64,000 nt of DNA from Rhodococcus sp. 1168 (GTDB taxonomy: Bacteria; Actinomycetota; Actinomycetes; Mycobacteriales; Mycobacteriaceae). A program made the translations under genes and the position numbers. The stretch covers positions 62,001 to 126,000 of the forward strand of contig NZ_MKKY01000048.1 of the NCBI RefSeq assembly GCF_002091955.1. The letters are read 5' to 3'. Shown here piece by piece: positions 9,678 to 18,547 of the stretch. Positions within the stretch are counted from its first letter, which is position 1. Every line of letters starts with the position of its first letter. Below the pieces are notes generated by a model that saw only the letters and a list, made by a program, of their open reading frames with translations, was not told the DNA's origin and did not search any database.

Positions 9678-10243
9678 AGGAAACAGCCCGCCAACGGATG
9701 GACACCCCACGCGGGACCAAGCTGTTCAACTTCCACCTCGACGTCGACGTGGGCAGATCCGGTGAAAAGGCTGCACGATTCCTCGGCACCGGGCGCTACC
9801 TCATCATTCAGACGGCCATCGTCATCGTCTGGATCTTCCTCAACGTCGTTGCGGTCAATCTGCGCTGGGACCCATACCCGTTCATCCTGCTCAACCTCGC
9901 GTTCTCCACACAGGCTGCGTATGCGGCGCCGCTGATCCTGCTCGCACAGAACCGTCAGGACGATCGCGACCGGGTGTCGCTGGAGGAAGATCGAGCACGA
10001 GCGCAGCAGACCAAAGCGGACACCGAGTTCCTCGCCCGCGAACTCGCGTCACTGCGCATCGCCGTCGGCGAGGTCGCTACCCGCGACTATCTGCGCCGCG
10101 AACTCGACGAGATCAGGGAACTTCTCGAACAGTTGAACGGCGTTTCACCGGCGCCGGTGAAGAAGTCCAGAAAGAAAGCTTCGCGTCCCGCGTCGAAAAG
10201 TGACGGGGAGACGTGGGGGTCCGGCACGGATCACATCGAATAA
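9674..10243 (+). CDS. DUF1003 membrane protein (Rv1231c-like)
   Basis: 189 residues from the ATG that overlaps the MgtE-like stop codon. Two transmembrane helices sit near residues 40-95 (YLIIQTAIVIVWIFLNVVAV; YPFILLNLAFSTQAAYAAPL), followed by a conserved LLAQNRQDDRDR motif and a long charged coiled-coil tail ending in a lysine/arginine-rich stretch. This is the standard DUF1003 layout. Coupling to the MgtE/CBS protein suggests the pair works together at the membrane; the process is unknown. Confidence 0.82.
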   Translation: MKETARQRMDTPRGTKLFNFHLDVDVGRSGEKAARFLGTGRYLIIQTAIVIVWIFLNVVAVNLRWDPYPFILLNLAFSTQAAYAAPLILLAQNRQDDRDRVSLEEDRARAQQTKADTEFLARELASLRIAVGEVATRDYLRRELDEIRELLEQLNGVSPAPVKKSRKKASRPASKSDGETWGSGTDHIE

Positions 10244-10257
10244 CGTTTCGGCGGCGG

Positions 10258-10285
10258 CTTGACCTCGCACGACACGCTCTATAAC
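10258..10285 (+). promoter_or_regulatory. SigA-type promoter for the transglycosylase gene
   Basis: CTTGAC(C) at 10258-10264 and TATAAC at 10280-10285, about 16 bases apart, fit the housekeeping consensus. It would leave a 5' leader of roughly 90 bases before the GTG at 10382. No recognised riboswitch was identified in that leader. Confidence 0.5.
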
Positions 10286-10381
10286 GGCGCGGTAACGAAA
10301 TCATCTCGAATCGGGTACCCTCGACTCCGGAATTCAAACGGAAAGCCTCGAAAACAACGGGGCGACGAGGAGGTACCAGGC

Positions 10382-11245
10382 GTGGGACGTCACAGAAGAG
10401 CATCGAACTCCACTATGCGGCGGAATTCGGTGATCGCTCTGACCGGCCTTGTCCCCGCAGGTCTCATCACTGCGGCTTCCAGCGCAGGAGCAGCGGAGTA
10501 CCTCCCGTTCATGGCATCGGAGTCGACGACCGAGCAGTCGGAGCCCGTGGTCGAGACTTCACGTCCCCTCGCATCGGAGACCGACGCTCAGCCCGTCGCC
10601 GCAGCCGAGGCACCGGTCGCGCTGGCCGTAGCCGCCGCCCCGCAACCCGCGGTTGCGCCGACGCCCGAGCTACCCACGTCTCTGATGGCCAGCCCGATCG
10701 CCATCCCCACGGTCAACGTGTCGGCATACAAGAACGCCGAGCAGATCCTGACCGCCGAGCTGCCGGGCTGCGGTATCAGCTGGACCGTCATCGCCGGTAT
10801 CGGCCGCGTCGAGTCCACTCATGCGAACAACGGCAAAGCAGATGACGCGGGCGAATTGTTCGAACCGATCCTCGGCCCCCGATTGGACGGCTCGCTCGCC
10901 GGAAACAACGTCATCGCCGACACCGACGGGGGCGCCCTCGACGGCGACCCACATTTCGATCGCGCTGTCGGACCGATGCAGTTCCTGCCGGAGACCTGGA
11001 ATCACTACCACGCCGACGGTAACGGCGACGGCATCTCCGACCCCCAGAACCTCTACGACGCAGCTCTCGCCACCGGCAAGTACCTCTGCGACGGTGGACT
11101 GGACCTGCGTGATCTCGGCCAGACGACCAAGGCAATTCTGCGGTACAACAATTCGATGGCATACGTCGCCAATGTGCTCGCCTGGTCCACCGGTTACGCA
11201 ACCGGAATCGTCCCGACCTCGGACGAGCTCCCCCGCATCCACTAG
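10382..11245 (+). CDS. Secreted lytic transglycosylase (Rv1230c-like)
   Basis: 287-residue exported protein likely to cleave peptidoglycan glycan strands. GTG at 10382 is chosen because GAGGAGG stands about ten bases upstream; the upstream in-frame extension is not preceded by a ribosome site. A signal segment (ALTGLVPAGLITAASSAGAA) is followed by a low-complexity Ala/Pro/Glu linker. The catalytic domain has GRVESTH, with the glutamate as general acid, then AVGPMQFLPETW and AILRYNNS, all typical of the SLT/MltB-like fold. It lies in the block that also includes the MgtE-like, DUF1003 and mrp genes. Confidence 0.85.
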   Translation: MGRHRRASNSTMRRNSVIALTGLVPAGLITAASSAGAAEYLPFMASESTTEQSEPVVETSRPLASETDAQPVAAAEAPVALAVAAAPQPAVAPTPELPTSLMASPIAIPTVNVSAYKNAEQILTAELPGCGISWTVIAGIGRVESTHANNGKADDAGELFEPILGPRLDGSLAGNNVIADTDGGALDGDPHFDRAVGPMQFLPETWNHYHADGNGDGISDPQNLYDAALATGKYLCDGGLDLRDLGQTTKAILRYNNSMAYVANVLAWSTGYATGIVPTSDELPRIH

Positions 11246-11259
11246 CGTCGGGGCCCCGA

Positions 11260-11265
11260 TAGCAT
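11260..11265 (+). promoter_or_regulatory. -10 box TAGCAT for leaderless mrp
   Basis: TAGCAT ends six bases before the mrp ATG at 11272. No clear ribosome site other than the GGGG inside the spacer is seen. Confidence 0.45.
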
Positions 11266-11271
11266 GGGGTC

Positions 11272-12405
11272 ATGGCAGTCCTTACGGAATCCGACGTTCG
11301 AACAGCACTTTCGAAGGTCATCGATCCGGAAATTCACAAACCGATCACTGATCTAGGCATGGTCAAGAGCGTCACGATAGGCGACGGCGGCGCAGTCGAC
11401 GTGGGCATCTACCTCACCACCGCCGGATGCCCGATGAAGGGCGAGATCAGCGAGAGCGTCAAGAAAGCCGTCGCCGACGTCCCCGGAGTCGGCGTCATCA
11501 ACGTCGAACTCGATGTGATGAACGACGAGCAGCGCACCGAACTCCGCAGATCCCTGCGAGGCGATTCCGCCGAACCCCTCATTCCGTTCGCCCAGCCCGG
11601 GTCGCTGACTCGCGTGTACGCCGTCGCGTCGGGCAAGGGTGGCGTCGGAAAGTCTTCCGTCACGGTCAACCTCGCTGCATCGTTGGCGGCCCGCGGCCTG
11701 TCGGTGGGTGTGCTCGACGCCGACATCTACGGTCACTCGGTTCCTCGGATGTTCGGCAACGATGCCAAGCCGACCCAGGTCGAGAAGATGATCATGCCGC
11801 CACAGGCATACGGTGTGAAGTTCATTTCCATTGCCCAGTTCACCCAGGGCAACACCCCCGTCGTATGGCGCGGTCCCATGTTGCACCGCGCCTTGCAGCA
11901 ATTCCTCGCGGACGTGTTCTGGGGAGATCTCGACGTTCTCCTACTCGACCTCCCACCCGGCACCGGTGACATCGCGATCTCGGTGGCGCAGTTGGTTCCC
12001 AGCGCGGAGATCCTCGTCGTCACCACACCGCAGCAGGCAGCAGCGGAGGTAGCCGAGCGCGCGGGTGCGATCGCACTGCAGACCCGTCAACGTATTGCCG
12101 GAGTCGTGGAGAACATGTCCTGGCTCGAGTTGCCCGACGGCACTCGCATGGACATCTTCGGATCGGGCGGCGGACAGGACGTATCCGAACGTTTGACCAA
12201 GGCTGTCGGCGCCACTGTTCCTCTGCTGGGCCAGATCCCGCTCGACACCGCGGTACGAGAAGGTGGCGACAACGGGATTCCCATCGTGCTGGGTCACCCC
12301 GAGACTCCGGCCGCGAAGGCACTCGAAGCCGTCGCAGCAAAGCTCGCCGTGCGTGAGCGGGGACTGGTCGGCATGTCGCTGAGCATCGACACAACCCGCC
12401 GGTAA
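11272..12405 (+). CDS. mrp: Mrp/ApbC-type P-loop Fe-S carrier protein
   Basis: 377-residue cytosolic ATPase related to ApbC and Nbp35, which hold and transfer Fe-S clusters. An N-terminal MIP18/DUF59 domain (residues 1-85, VIDPEIHKPITDLGMV) is fused to the ATPase. The deviant Walker A SGKGGVGKSS falls near residues 119-128, with DADIYGHS and LLLDLPPGTGD further on. The cysteine pair (CPxC) usually found just after ENMS is replaced by ELPDGT, so the standard cluster-bridging site is absent. Located as in M. tuberculosis, beside the transglycosylase gene. Confidence 0.9.
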   Translation: MAVLTESDVRTALSKVIDPEIHKPITDLGMVKSVTIGDGGAVDVGIYLTTAGCPMKGEISESVKKAVADVPGVGVINVELDVMNDEQRTELRRSLRGDSAEPLIPFAQPGSLTRVYAVASGKGGVGKSSVTVNLAASLAARGLSVGVLDADIYGHSVPRMFGNDAKPTQVEKMIMPPQAYGVKFISIAQFTQGNTPVVWRGPMLHRALQQFLADVFWGDLDVLLLDLPPGTGDIAISVAQLVPSAEILVVTTPQQAAAEVAERAGAIALQTRQRIAGVVENMSWLELPDGTRMDIFGSGGGQDVSERLTKAVGATVPLLGQIPLDTAVREGGDNGIPIVLGHPETPAAKALEAVAAKLAVRERGLVGMSLSIDTTRR

Positions 12406-12416
12406 CCTCGAAACAC

Positions 12417-12451
12417 TTGCCACTCGGACGCAATCCGGTAGAGAGTGGCAA
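12417..12451 (+). promoter_or_regulatory. Inverted repeat over the glutamine-transporter start region
   Basis: TTGCCACTC (12417-12425) and GAGTGGCAA (12443-12451) are perfectly complementary over nine bases. The right arm covers the likely ribosome site and lies three bases before the ATG at 12454. In RNA the stem would hide the start. It may serve as an attenuator, an operator, or an mrp 3' hairpin. Confidence 0.45.
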
Positions 12452-12453
12452 AC

Positions 12454-13914
12454 ATGAAAACGCCGCAATCGAACGGCCGTGGCGCAGTGGCGCTGGCGTT
12501 CGTGCTGTTCTCCGTCCTCCTGGGATCAGTCCTAGCACCCGCCGTCGCAGCCGCTCAACCGGCTCCGCCGTCGGGTCAGAACTATTCGATCGCTACCGAC
12601 ATCACGTTCGCTCCGTTCGAATTCCAGGACGAGAGCGGCAAACTCGTCGGGATCGACATGGATCTGCTCGCGGCGATCGCGGAGGACCAGGGATTCGAGT
12701 ACAACGTCAGCCCAGTCGGTTTCGACGCCGCACTACAGGGCGTCACCGGCGGCCAGTTCAACGGCATGATCGCCGGAATGTCGATCACGGATGCCCGCAA
12801 GGCTACTTTCGACTTCTCCGATCCGTACTTCGATTCCGGCGTACAGATGGGTGTCCTCGACTCCAACGATTCGGTGACGTCGTACGAGGACCTCGCCGGT
12901 AAGACCGTCGCGGTCAAGAACGGCACCGAAGGCGCCACCTTCGCCGAATCGATCAAAGAGCAGTACGGATTCAGCACTCGGTACTTCGCCGACTCGTCGT
13001 CGATGTTCGACGAGGTCCGAACGGGCAACTCCGCCGCGGTATTCGAGGACTATCCGGTGCTGGCCTACGGCATCAAGCAGGGCAATGGCTTCAAGACGGT
13101 CACCGAGAAGGAGCCTGGCGCCAGTTATGGCTTCGCCGTCGCTAAGGGCCAGAACGGCCAGTTGCTGGAGGAATTCAACGCCGGCCTGGCGAATCTGCGT
13201 GCCAGCGGCCAATACGACCAGATCCTCGACACCTATCTCAATTCCGCTGCCAGCACCGACGACAACTCGATCCTGGGCCTGATCAAGAGCACCTGGAAGC
13301 TGCTGCTCGAAGGCCTTTGGCTGACGATTCTGCTGACTGCAATCTCGATCGCGATCGCTCTGGTGCTCGGCGCGATCTTCGGCCTATTCCGCGTATCGAC
13401 GAACATCGTGCTGCGCGGCATCGGCACAACCTACGTCGATGTCTTCCGTGGCACACCGCTTCTCGTGCAGGCATTCTTCATCTACTTCGGCATCCCTGCG
13501 GCACTGGACTTCCAGATGTCGGCATTCACCGCAGGCGTCATCACACTTTCGCTCAATGCCGGCGCCTACATGGCCGAGATCGTGCGCGGCGGCATCCTGG
13601 CCGTCGACAAAGGCCAGATGGAAGCGTCGCGGAGCCTCGGTATCAGCTACCTGAAGTCGATGCGAAAAGTGGTGATGCCGCAGGCAGTTCGAACGATGAT
13701 CCCGTCATACATCAATCAGTTCGTGATCACACTCAAGGACACCTCGATCCTGTCGGTCATCGGCCTCGCCGAATTGACCCAGACCGGCCGCATCATCATT
13801 GCGCGCAACTTCCAGTCCTTCAACATGTGGCTGATCATCGGCGTCATGTATTTCATCATCATCATGGCCCTCACCAAGCTGTCGAACCGGATCGAGAAGA
13901 GGATCAACAAATGA
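12454..13914 (+). CDS. Fused amino-acid-binding protein/ABC permease (GlnH-GlnP type)
   Basis: 486 residues from ATG 12454 (a GTG lies three codons upstream). A signal peptide (about 1-35) leads to a family 3 periplasmic-type binding domain at about 42-268, with [15 protein letters not shown] and DGAFDAL-like ligand-pocket strands. A permease with five helices follows from about 285; its EAA-type loop reads [20 protein letters not shown]. Fusion puts the receptor and channel of a polar amino-acid importer in one chain, a pattern known in some Firmicutes and actinobacteria. Glutamine or glutamate is the likely ligand, by family only. Stop overlaps the ATPase start by ATGA. Confidence 0.87.
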   Translation: MKTPQSNGRGAVALAFVLFSVLLGSVLAPAVAAAQPAPPSGQNYSIATDITFAPFEFQDESGKLVGIDMDLLAAIAEDQGFEYNVSPVGFDAALQGVTGGQFNGMIAGMSITDARKATFDFSDPYFDSGVQMGVLDSNDSVTSYEDLAGKTVAVKNGTEGATFAESIKEQYGFSTRYFADSSSMFDEVRTGNSAAVFEDYPVLAYGIKQGNGFKTVTEKEPGASYGFAVAKGQNGQLLEEFNAGLANLRASGQYDQILDTYLNSAASTDDNSILGLIKSTWKLLLEGLWLTILLTAISIAIALVLGAIFGLFRVSTNIVLRGIGTTYVDVFRGTPLLVQAFFIYFGIPAALDFQMSAFTAGVITLSLNAGAYMAEIVRGGILAVDKGQMEASRSLGISYLKSMRKVVMPQAVRTMIPSYINQFVITLKDTSILSVIGLAELTQTGRIIIARNFQSFNMWLIIGVMYFIIIMALTKLSNRIEKRINK

Positions 13915-14684
13915 CCGCGGACCTGAGCAAAGCTGTGCCGGTCGAAGGCAAGCCCGGCGTCAAGATCGCCATCAAGGACCTACACAAAGCATTCGGCGAC
14001 AACGAAGTACTCAAAGGCATCGACGCCGATATCGCAAACGGTGAAGTGGTGTGCATCATCGGGCCGTCCGGATCCGGCAAGAGCACGCTGCTTCGGTGCC
14101 TCAACAAGCTCGAGGACATCACCGGCGGCCACGTCGTCGTCGATGGGGTCGACCTCACGGACAAAAAGGTAAACCTCGACGAGGTCCGGCAGAACATCGG
14201 CATGGTCTTCCAGCATTTCAATCTCTTCCCGCACATGACCGCCCTCGAGAACGTCATGCTCGCCCCCGTGCAGACCAAGAAGGAATCCAAAGTCGAGGCC
14301 AAGAAGTCTGCACTCGAACTGCTAGAACAGGTCGGTCTGTCGGATCGTGCCCACTACAAACCTGCCAGCCTGTCCGGTGGGCAGAAGCAGCGCGTCGCGA
14401 TCGCCCGAGCCCTGGCGATGAACCCGTCGATCATGTTGTTCGACGAGGCGACCTCGGCCCTCGATCCCGAAATGGTCGGTGAGGTTCTCCAGGTGCTGCG
14501 CGATCTGGCGAAGGGCGGCATGACGATGGTCGTCGTGACCCACGAGATGGGGTTTGCGCGCGAAGTGTCCGACCGCATCATCTTCATGGCAGAAGGAGTC
14601 ATCGTCGAAGAAGGTACGCCCGATCAACTTTTCGGGAACCCGCAGAACCCGCGGACGCAAGACTTCCTGAACAAGGTGCTCTGA
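13911..14684 (+). CDS. glnQ: Polar amino-acid ABC transporter ATPase (GlnQ type)
   Basis: 257 residues. Walker [11 protein letters not shown]-loop [14 protein letters not shown], signature LSGGQKQR, Walker [15 protein letters not shown] and switch VVVTHEMGF are all intact, which marks the polar amino-acid uptake subfamily. The ATG at 13911 overlaps the stop of the fused receptor-permease, so two genes make the full importer. A hairpin terminator follows. Confidence 0.9.
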   Translation: MTADLSKAVPVEGKPGVKIAIKDLHKAFGDNEVLKGIDADIANGEVVCIIGPSGSGKSTLLRCLNKLEDITGGHVVVDGVDLTDKKVNLDEVRQNIGMVFQHFNLFPHMTALENVMLAPVQTKKESKVEAKKSALELLEQVGLSDRAHYKPASLSGGQKQRVAIARALAMNPSIMLFDEATSALDPEMVGEVLQVLRDLAKGGMTMVVVTHEMGFAREVSDRIIFMAEGVIVEEGTPDQLFGNPQNPRTQDFLNKVL

Positions 14685-14698
14685 CCGGACGTCGCGTG

Positions 14699-14735
14699 AA
14701 CGGTCCGTTCGAGCACCACCGCGAACGGGCCGTTT
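14699..14735. terminator. Bidirectional hairpin between glnQ and tatB
   Basis: AACGGTCCGTTCG (14699-14711) pairs with CGAACGGGCCGTT (14722-14734) around a ten-base loop, with one G-U pair. It sits between two convergent genes and is followed by a short T run on the plus strand. Confidence 0.65.
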
Positions 14736-14750
14736 CTCGGGCCGATGAAC

Positions 14751-15182
14751 CTAGGTGGCGTCCGAATCGATCGGCGGCGTCTTACCGGTCGGAAGATTCT
14801 TCTCCAGTGACGGCGTACTCTCCGGCGTGGGCAGAGATCCGTTCGTCGAAGAGCCGCTGGCCGAAGAACCGGTGGTCGGCTTCTTGGAATCGAAGTTGCC
14901 CGTGAAGATCGAATCGTCGCCGTCGAGTAAGTGCTTGGTGATGACCGCGCGCGGGGTCATGCCGCGAAGCTGATTGAGGTCGGCGAGCGGCTTACGCAGA
15001 TCTTCGAAGTCCGTGCCCAGTTCGTCTTTGAGCTGCTGACTTGCGCCGTTCGCATAATCCTTGACCTGACGGATCGACTTGGTGACCCAACTGATGGCAC
15101 CGGGGAGCCGGTCAGGACCAAGGATGACGAGTGCTGCTACCAGGAGCACGACGAGCTCTCCCCAGCCAATGTTGCCGAACAC
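14751..15182 (-). CDS. tatB: Twin-arginine translocase subunit TatB
   Basis: 143 residues. The N-terminal helix [19 protein letters not shown] with the following LGPDRLP hinge is diagnostic of TatB; an amphipathic helix and an unstructured Ser/Thr/Pro tail follow. TatB helps recognise folded Tat substrates at the membrane; this window encodes at least one likely substrate, the DUF1906 protein. It is the last gene of a sigE-rseA-htrA-tatB run, as in mycobacteria, 17 bases downstream of htrA. Confidence 0.92.
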   Translation of the reverse strand: MFGNIGWGELVVLLVAALVILGPDRLPGAISWVTKSIRQVKDYANGASQQLKDELGTDFEDLRKPLADLNQLRGMTPRAVITKHLLDGDDSIFTGNFDSKKPTTGSSASGSSTNGSLPTPESTPSLEKNLPTGKTPPIDSDAT

Positions 15183-15199
15183 ATCGTCAGCCTACTTCC

Positions 15200-16663
15200 T
15201 CAATCAGAAATTGGGGTGACGGTGACATCGACCAGCCGACCCGACCGGATCAGCTGCACGGGCGTCGACTCACCGATTCGACTCGACTGCACGGCGACGA
15301 CCAGTTCGTCGGCGCTCGTCACAGCGCGATCGCCGACCTTGGTGATCACGTCACCCTCGACGATGCCTGCTTGTTGCGCAGGACCACCGGCACGCACGTT
15401 GGCGACCTCGGCACCGGACGTGGCGTCGTTGATGACCGAGCGCGCGTTGATGCCGATGTCCGGGTGTTGCATCTTCCCGTTGGCGATGAGCGACTGGGCG
15501 ACCTTGGTGACGTCATCGATCGGGATGGCGAATCCGAGACCCACCGAGCCGCCGCTTTCGCTCCGGATGGCCGAGTTGATCCCGATGACACGCCCTTCGG
15601 CGTCGATCAGGGGTCCCCCGGAGTTACCCGGGTTGATCGCAGCATCGGTCTGCACGGCGTCTATGACGGCGTCGGTGTCGGTGCCTTCACCGGACAGGCG
15701 AACCGGCCGATCGAGCGCGCTCACGATGCCCCGAGTGACTGTCTTGCTCAAGCCGAGAGGCGAACCGACCGCTACGACGTCCTCGCCGACCTGAACGTCT
15801 GCAGAATTTCCCAACTGTGCGACCGTCAGATTTTCGACGTCGGTCTTGAGCACTGCCAGGTCCGTCTTGGTGTCGCGGCCGACGATCTTGGCGGGCACCT
15901 TGGTGCCGTCGGAGAAGGTCACTTGCAGCGTCGCACGATCCGGGTTGGTGGCTGCCATCGAAATTACATGGTTGTTGGTCACGATGTACCCGGCTCCGTC
16001 GATGACGACACCGGATCCGGTACCTGCATTCTCGCCGAGGGTCACCTGAATCGAGACGACAGCAGGCAGAACTGCGTCGGCCACTCTGGCGACCTGCCCT
16101 TGCGGGAGGTCTTCGCCACTCGATTGAGTCAGGTTTACCTTCTGACTGGTCAATGCCCCGGTCACTTCGGCAGTTTCACGTCCCACCAGCCCGCCGACGA
16201 GGCCGATTGCCAGGGCGATGGCCCCGAGTACTACGAGAGTCTTGGGTGCGACGCGTTCACCGAACAGCACCTCGCGTACACCGAGCTTGGGACCCTCGGG
16301 AGCTACCGGAGGCTCCGGTGTAGGTTCGGCGGCGTTACCCAGTCGCACCGAGGAATGCGGGTCGCGCCACGGATCCTCGGGTTCGGGCTCGGAGACCGCG
16401 TCGGTGGACGTTCGGTCAGGATCGCGTTGCAAGGACTCGTCCGCGTCGGCGGGGCGACCGAATGCCTCTGCGAGAACTGGGTCGGGTGTGCGCACCGTAA
16501 TTCGAGGCGAAGGCTCCGCCCGTCGACTTGGAGGTGTGAACGACCCATCGTGGCCCTCGGGACGTCCGAACGCCGCAGCCGACGCGGGATCCACCTCGGG
16601 CCGGTAGAGCGGCCTTGGAGGCAGTCTGGGTGCCTCGGGATCTGTATGGGTGCTCACGCGCAC
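15200..16663 (-). CDS. htrA: Membrane-anchored HtrA/DegP serine protease
   Basis: 487 residues. A proline-rich cytosolic region of about 140 residues precedes one transmembrane helix (142-161, LVVLGAIALAIGLVGGLVG). The trypsin-like domain lies outside the membrane with catalytic triad His232 (TNNHVI), Asp268 (KTDLAV) and Ser348 (GNSGGP). A PDZ domain covers about 395-480. It degrades or refolds damaged envelope proteins under SigE control in mycobacteria. Start GTG at 16663; a second GTG two codons on is equally possible. Three bases separate it from rseA. Confidence 0.92.
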   Translation of the reverse strand: MRVSTHTDPEAPRLPPRPLYRPEVDPASAAAFGRPEGHDGSFTPPSRRAEPSPRITVRTPDPVLAEAFGRPADADESLQRDPDRTSTDAVSEPEPEDPWRDPHSSVRLGNAAEPTPEPPVAPEGPKLGVREVLFGERVAPKTLVVLGAIALAIGLVGGLVGRETAEVTGALTSQKVNLTQSSGEDLPQGQVARVADAVLPAVVSIQVTLGENAGTGSGVVIDGAGYIVTNNHVISMAATNPDRATLQVTFSDGTKVPAKIVGRDTKTDLAVLKTDVENLTVAQLGNSADVQVGEDVVAVGSPLGLSKTVTRGIVSALDRPVRLSGEGTDTDAVIDAVQTDAAINPGNSGGPLIDAEGRVIGINSAIRSESGGSVGLGFAIPIDDVTKVAQSLIANGKMQHPDIGINARSVINDATSGAEVANVRAGGPAQQAGIVEGDVITKVGDRAVTSADELVVAVQSSRIGESTPVQLIRSGRLVDVTVTPISD

Positions 16664-16666
16664 AGG

Positions 16667-17002
16667 CTACCGACGACGCCTGCGGATACCCACAACGGAG
16701 GTGACGATCGCGCGTTTGCTGCGGCTGATTGCGTCCTTGGCGTCGGTTGGTTCACACATCGGAATCTGACTGAGCAGACCGCGAAGTGAGTGGGGCATGG
16801 ACAACTCGCCCGACCCTTGCAACGCACTACGGGCCTGCTGTTGAGCATCCACCTCGGCGGCGCACTCATGGCATTCGGCGATGTGGTGGGCAGCCCGTAG
16901 GTAGGCGGTCATTCTGAGTTCGCCGTCGACGAAGGCGGCAACTGCTTCACTGGCCAGATGCTCTGTCGAGCTGAACTGCCGTGGCTTGCGGGCCTGCGTC
17001 AT
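16667..17002 (-). CDS. rseA: Zinc-binding anti-sigma factor RseA
   Basis: 111 residues from an ATG with a GGAGGG ribosome site. The zinc-associated anti-sigma signature H-x3-C-x2-C is His40, Cys44, Cys47 (HIAECHEC). No transmembrane helix is seen, and the protein ends in five arginines. It would bind SigE and release it under oxidative or surface stress; the order sigE-rseA-htrA-tatB supports this. It is shorter than the 154-residue M. tuberculosis protein I recall. Confidence 0.88.
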   Translation of the reverse strand: MTQARKPRQFSSTEHLASEAVAAFVDGELRMTAYLRAAHHIAECHECAAEVDAQQQARSALQGSGELSMPHSLRGLLSQIPMCEPTDAKDAISRSKRAIVTSVVGIRRRRR

Positions 17003-17018
17003 CCAACCCTCCTGGTAG

Positions 17019-17660
17019 CTACTGGACACTTGATTGAGCCGTCTCGACCTTCCCGTGCACTCGAAGATACTCGCGAAGCGCCGCGCGTCCACGGTGGATT
17101 CGACTTCGGACGGTTCCGAGCTTCACCCCGAGTGTTGCACCGATCTCTTCGTACGACAGCCCTTCGATGTCGCACAACACGATTGCGGCACGAAACTCCG
17201 GCGCCAACGAGTCCAGCGCGGACTGCAGATCGGGGTCCAGACGTGCATCGTGGTAGATCTGTTCCGGGTTCGGGAGCTCGGAAGGGACGCGGTCGTAGTC
17301 CTCGGGTAGCGCTTCCATCCGAATCCGATTACGGCGACGAACCATGTCGAGAAACAGATTCGTGGTGATGCGATGCAACCAGCCTTCGAACGTGCCGGGC
17401 TGATAGTTCGACAACGAACGGAACACACGGATGAAAGTGTCCTGCGTGAGATCTTCGGCATCCTGCGCGTTGCCGGACAACCGGTATGCCAAGCGGTAGA
17501 CACGGTCGCCGTGTTCGCGAACGAGCTCGTCCCAGGACGGCATCGTGTTCTTTTCGCCGGTGGCGTCGAATGCGGCGGTGCCGCTCAGATCCGCTACAGC
17601 AGCAGAATCGGCGGACTCGGGCAATCGAGCTGCGTCTCGATCTCCGTTGATCTTGTAAAT
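17019..17660 (-). CDS. sigE: ECF RNA polymerase sigma factor SigE
   Basis: Extracytoplasmic-function sigma factor. Region 2 contains [21 protein letters not shown] and region 4 has [20 protein letters not shown], nearly identical to the mycobacterial SigE as I remember it. The start is unusual: an in-frame AGGAGG (17669-17674) stands eight bases before an ATT codon at 17658-17660, and no ATG, GTG or TTG fits that ribosome site. Codons upstream of ATT have about 50% G/C in third position, far below coding genes here. The next in-frame ATG upstream is 17783, without a ribosome site, giving 254 residues rather than 213. Gene identity is firm; start is not. Confidence 0.88.
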   Translation of the reverse strand: MYKINGDRDAARLPESADSAAVADLSGTAAFDATGEKNTMPSWDELVREHGDRVYRLAYRLSGNAQDAEDLTQDTFIRVFRSLSNYQPGTFEGWLHRITTNLFLDMVRRRNRIRMEALPEDYDRVPSELPNPEQIYHDARLDPDLQSALDSLAPEFRAAIVLCDIEGLSYEEIGATLGVKLGTVRSRIHRGRAALREYLRVHGKVETAQSSVQ

Positions 17661-17668
17661 AGTTGGAT

Positions 17669-17674
17669 CCTCCT
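17669..17674 (-). promoter_or_regulatory. Strong Shine-Dalgarno AGGAGG before the sigE ATT codon
   Basis: On the minus strand AGGAGG is followed by eight bases and then ATT in the sigE frame. It is the best ribosome site in the sigE upstream region and decides the proposed start. Confidence 0.55.
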
Positions 17675-17852
17675 GCTCAGGACCACGTTGGTGTAGCTCC
17701 CGTGCCGTGTACAACCTGCGGCTCCGCCGAGATGTTCCCGCGTGTGTCTTCTCGATCGAGCGATCTCCAGTAGCTTGTCGCATCCGGGTGTGCCCACCGT
17801 ATGAAAAAGCTGAGGCGCCGCTGAGAAAGTCGCACGCAGATCGACCGAGTCG

Positions 17853-17874
17853 CTCCGCAGGCTTTGCTCCTGCC
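17853..17874. repeat. Diverged single copy of the 33-bp repeat family
   Basis: CTCCGCAGGCTTTGCTCCTG and the next two bases match the array unit (TTCCGCAGGCTCCACTCCTG plus CC) at 19 of 22 positions. It lies between divergent sigE and the O-methyltransferase gene. Kinship with the arrays is inference from this similarity. Confidence 0.45.
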
Positions 17875-17878
17875 ACGA

Positions 17879-17884
17879 TAGCCT
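17879..17884 (+). promoter_or_regulatory. -10 box TAGCCT for leaderless O-methyltransferase gene
   Basis: TAGCCT ends six bases before the GTG at 17891 and no ribosome site is present. Confidence 0.5.
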
Positions 17885-17890
17885 CGGCGT

Positions 17891-18523
17891 GTGCCGACAA
17901 ATGCCGAGAAGTTGCTCACCTACGCCGAGGAGTCCGTGCAGGAAGACGAGATCCTCGTCAATGCTCGCGAACGCGCGGACGATCTCGGCGCCGCACCCGT
18001 GCCGCCGTCCGTCGGCTCGGTACTGAGCATCTTTGCCCAGATGCTCGGCGCCAAGACCGTAGTCGAGGTCGGAACGGGTGCGGGAGTGTCCGGCCTGTGG
18101 CTGCTCGACGGCATGCGCGAGGACGGCGTGCTCACCACCATCGACACCGAACCCGAACATCAGCGCGCTGCCAAGGAAGCGTTCCGTGCCGGGGGTATCG
18201 CGCCGTCGCGGACGCGCCTCATCAACGGATGGGCGCTCGATGTCCTCCCCCGCCTCGCCGACGACACCTACGACTTGGTTTTCATCGACACCAGTCCGGT
18301 GGACCATCTGCATTTCGTGCAGGAGAGCGTGCGACTACTTCGACCCGGCGGAGTTCTGGTGCTGCACAACGCCCTGCTGGGCGGACGGGTTCCCGACTTC
18401 ACCCAGCGTGACGCCACTACCGTCGCCGTCCGCGCTGCCGCCCGCGCCATCGCCGAGGACGATCGCCTCACGACAGTCCTGCTCCCCCTCGGCGACGGGC
18501 TGATCTGCGCCTCACGGAGTTAG
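17891..18523 (+). CDS. SAM-dependent O-methyltransferase (Rv1220c-like)
   Basis: 210 residues, COMT/CCoAOMT-like Rossmann methyltransferase. The SAM-binding motif I is [16 protein letters not shown] and motif [23 protein letters not shown] carries the conserved aspartate, and VLHNALLGG the position where relatives have a metal-binding DN. It is transcribed away from sigE, as in M. tuberculosis. Natural substrate unknown; small catechol-like or amino compounds are methylated by relatives. Confidence 0.85.
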   Translation: MPTNAEKLLTYAEESVQEDEILVNARERADDLGAAPVPPSVGSVLSIFAQMLGAKTVVEVGTGAGVSGLWLLDGMREDGVLTTIDTEPEHQRAAKEAFRAGGIAPSRTRLINGWALDVLPRLADDTYDLVFIDTSPVDHLHFVQESVRLLRPGGVLVLHNALLGGRVPDFTQRDATTVAVRAAARAIAEDDRLTTVLLPLGDGLICASRS

Positions 18524-18547
18524 ACCCGGGCGGCTGGATGCGGGCGG

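Noticed and set aside
10286..10381. c-di-AMP (ydaO) riboswitch before the transglycosylase
   Set aside because: Actinobacterial wall hydrolases often have one, but the leader is short and I could not find the conserved core.
13317..13910. Extended frame ahead of glnQ
   Set aside because: Lies inside the permease part of the preceding gene in another frame, with His/Arg-rich shadow composition; the ATGA overlap at 13911 is the true start.
15131..16789. 552-codon plus-strand frame opposite htrA
   Set aside because: No recognisable domain; it mirrors htrA codon structure, and HtrA has an intact catalytic triad.
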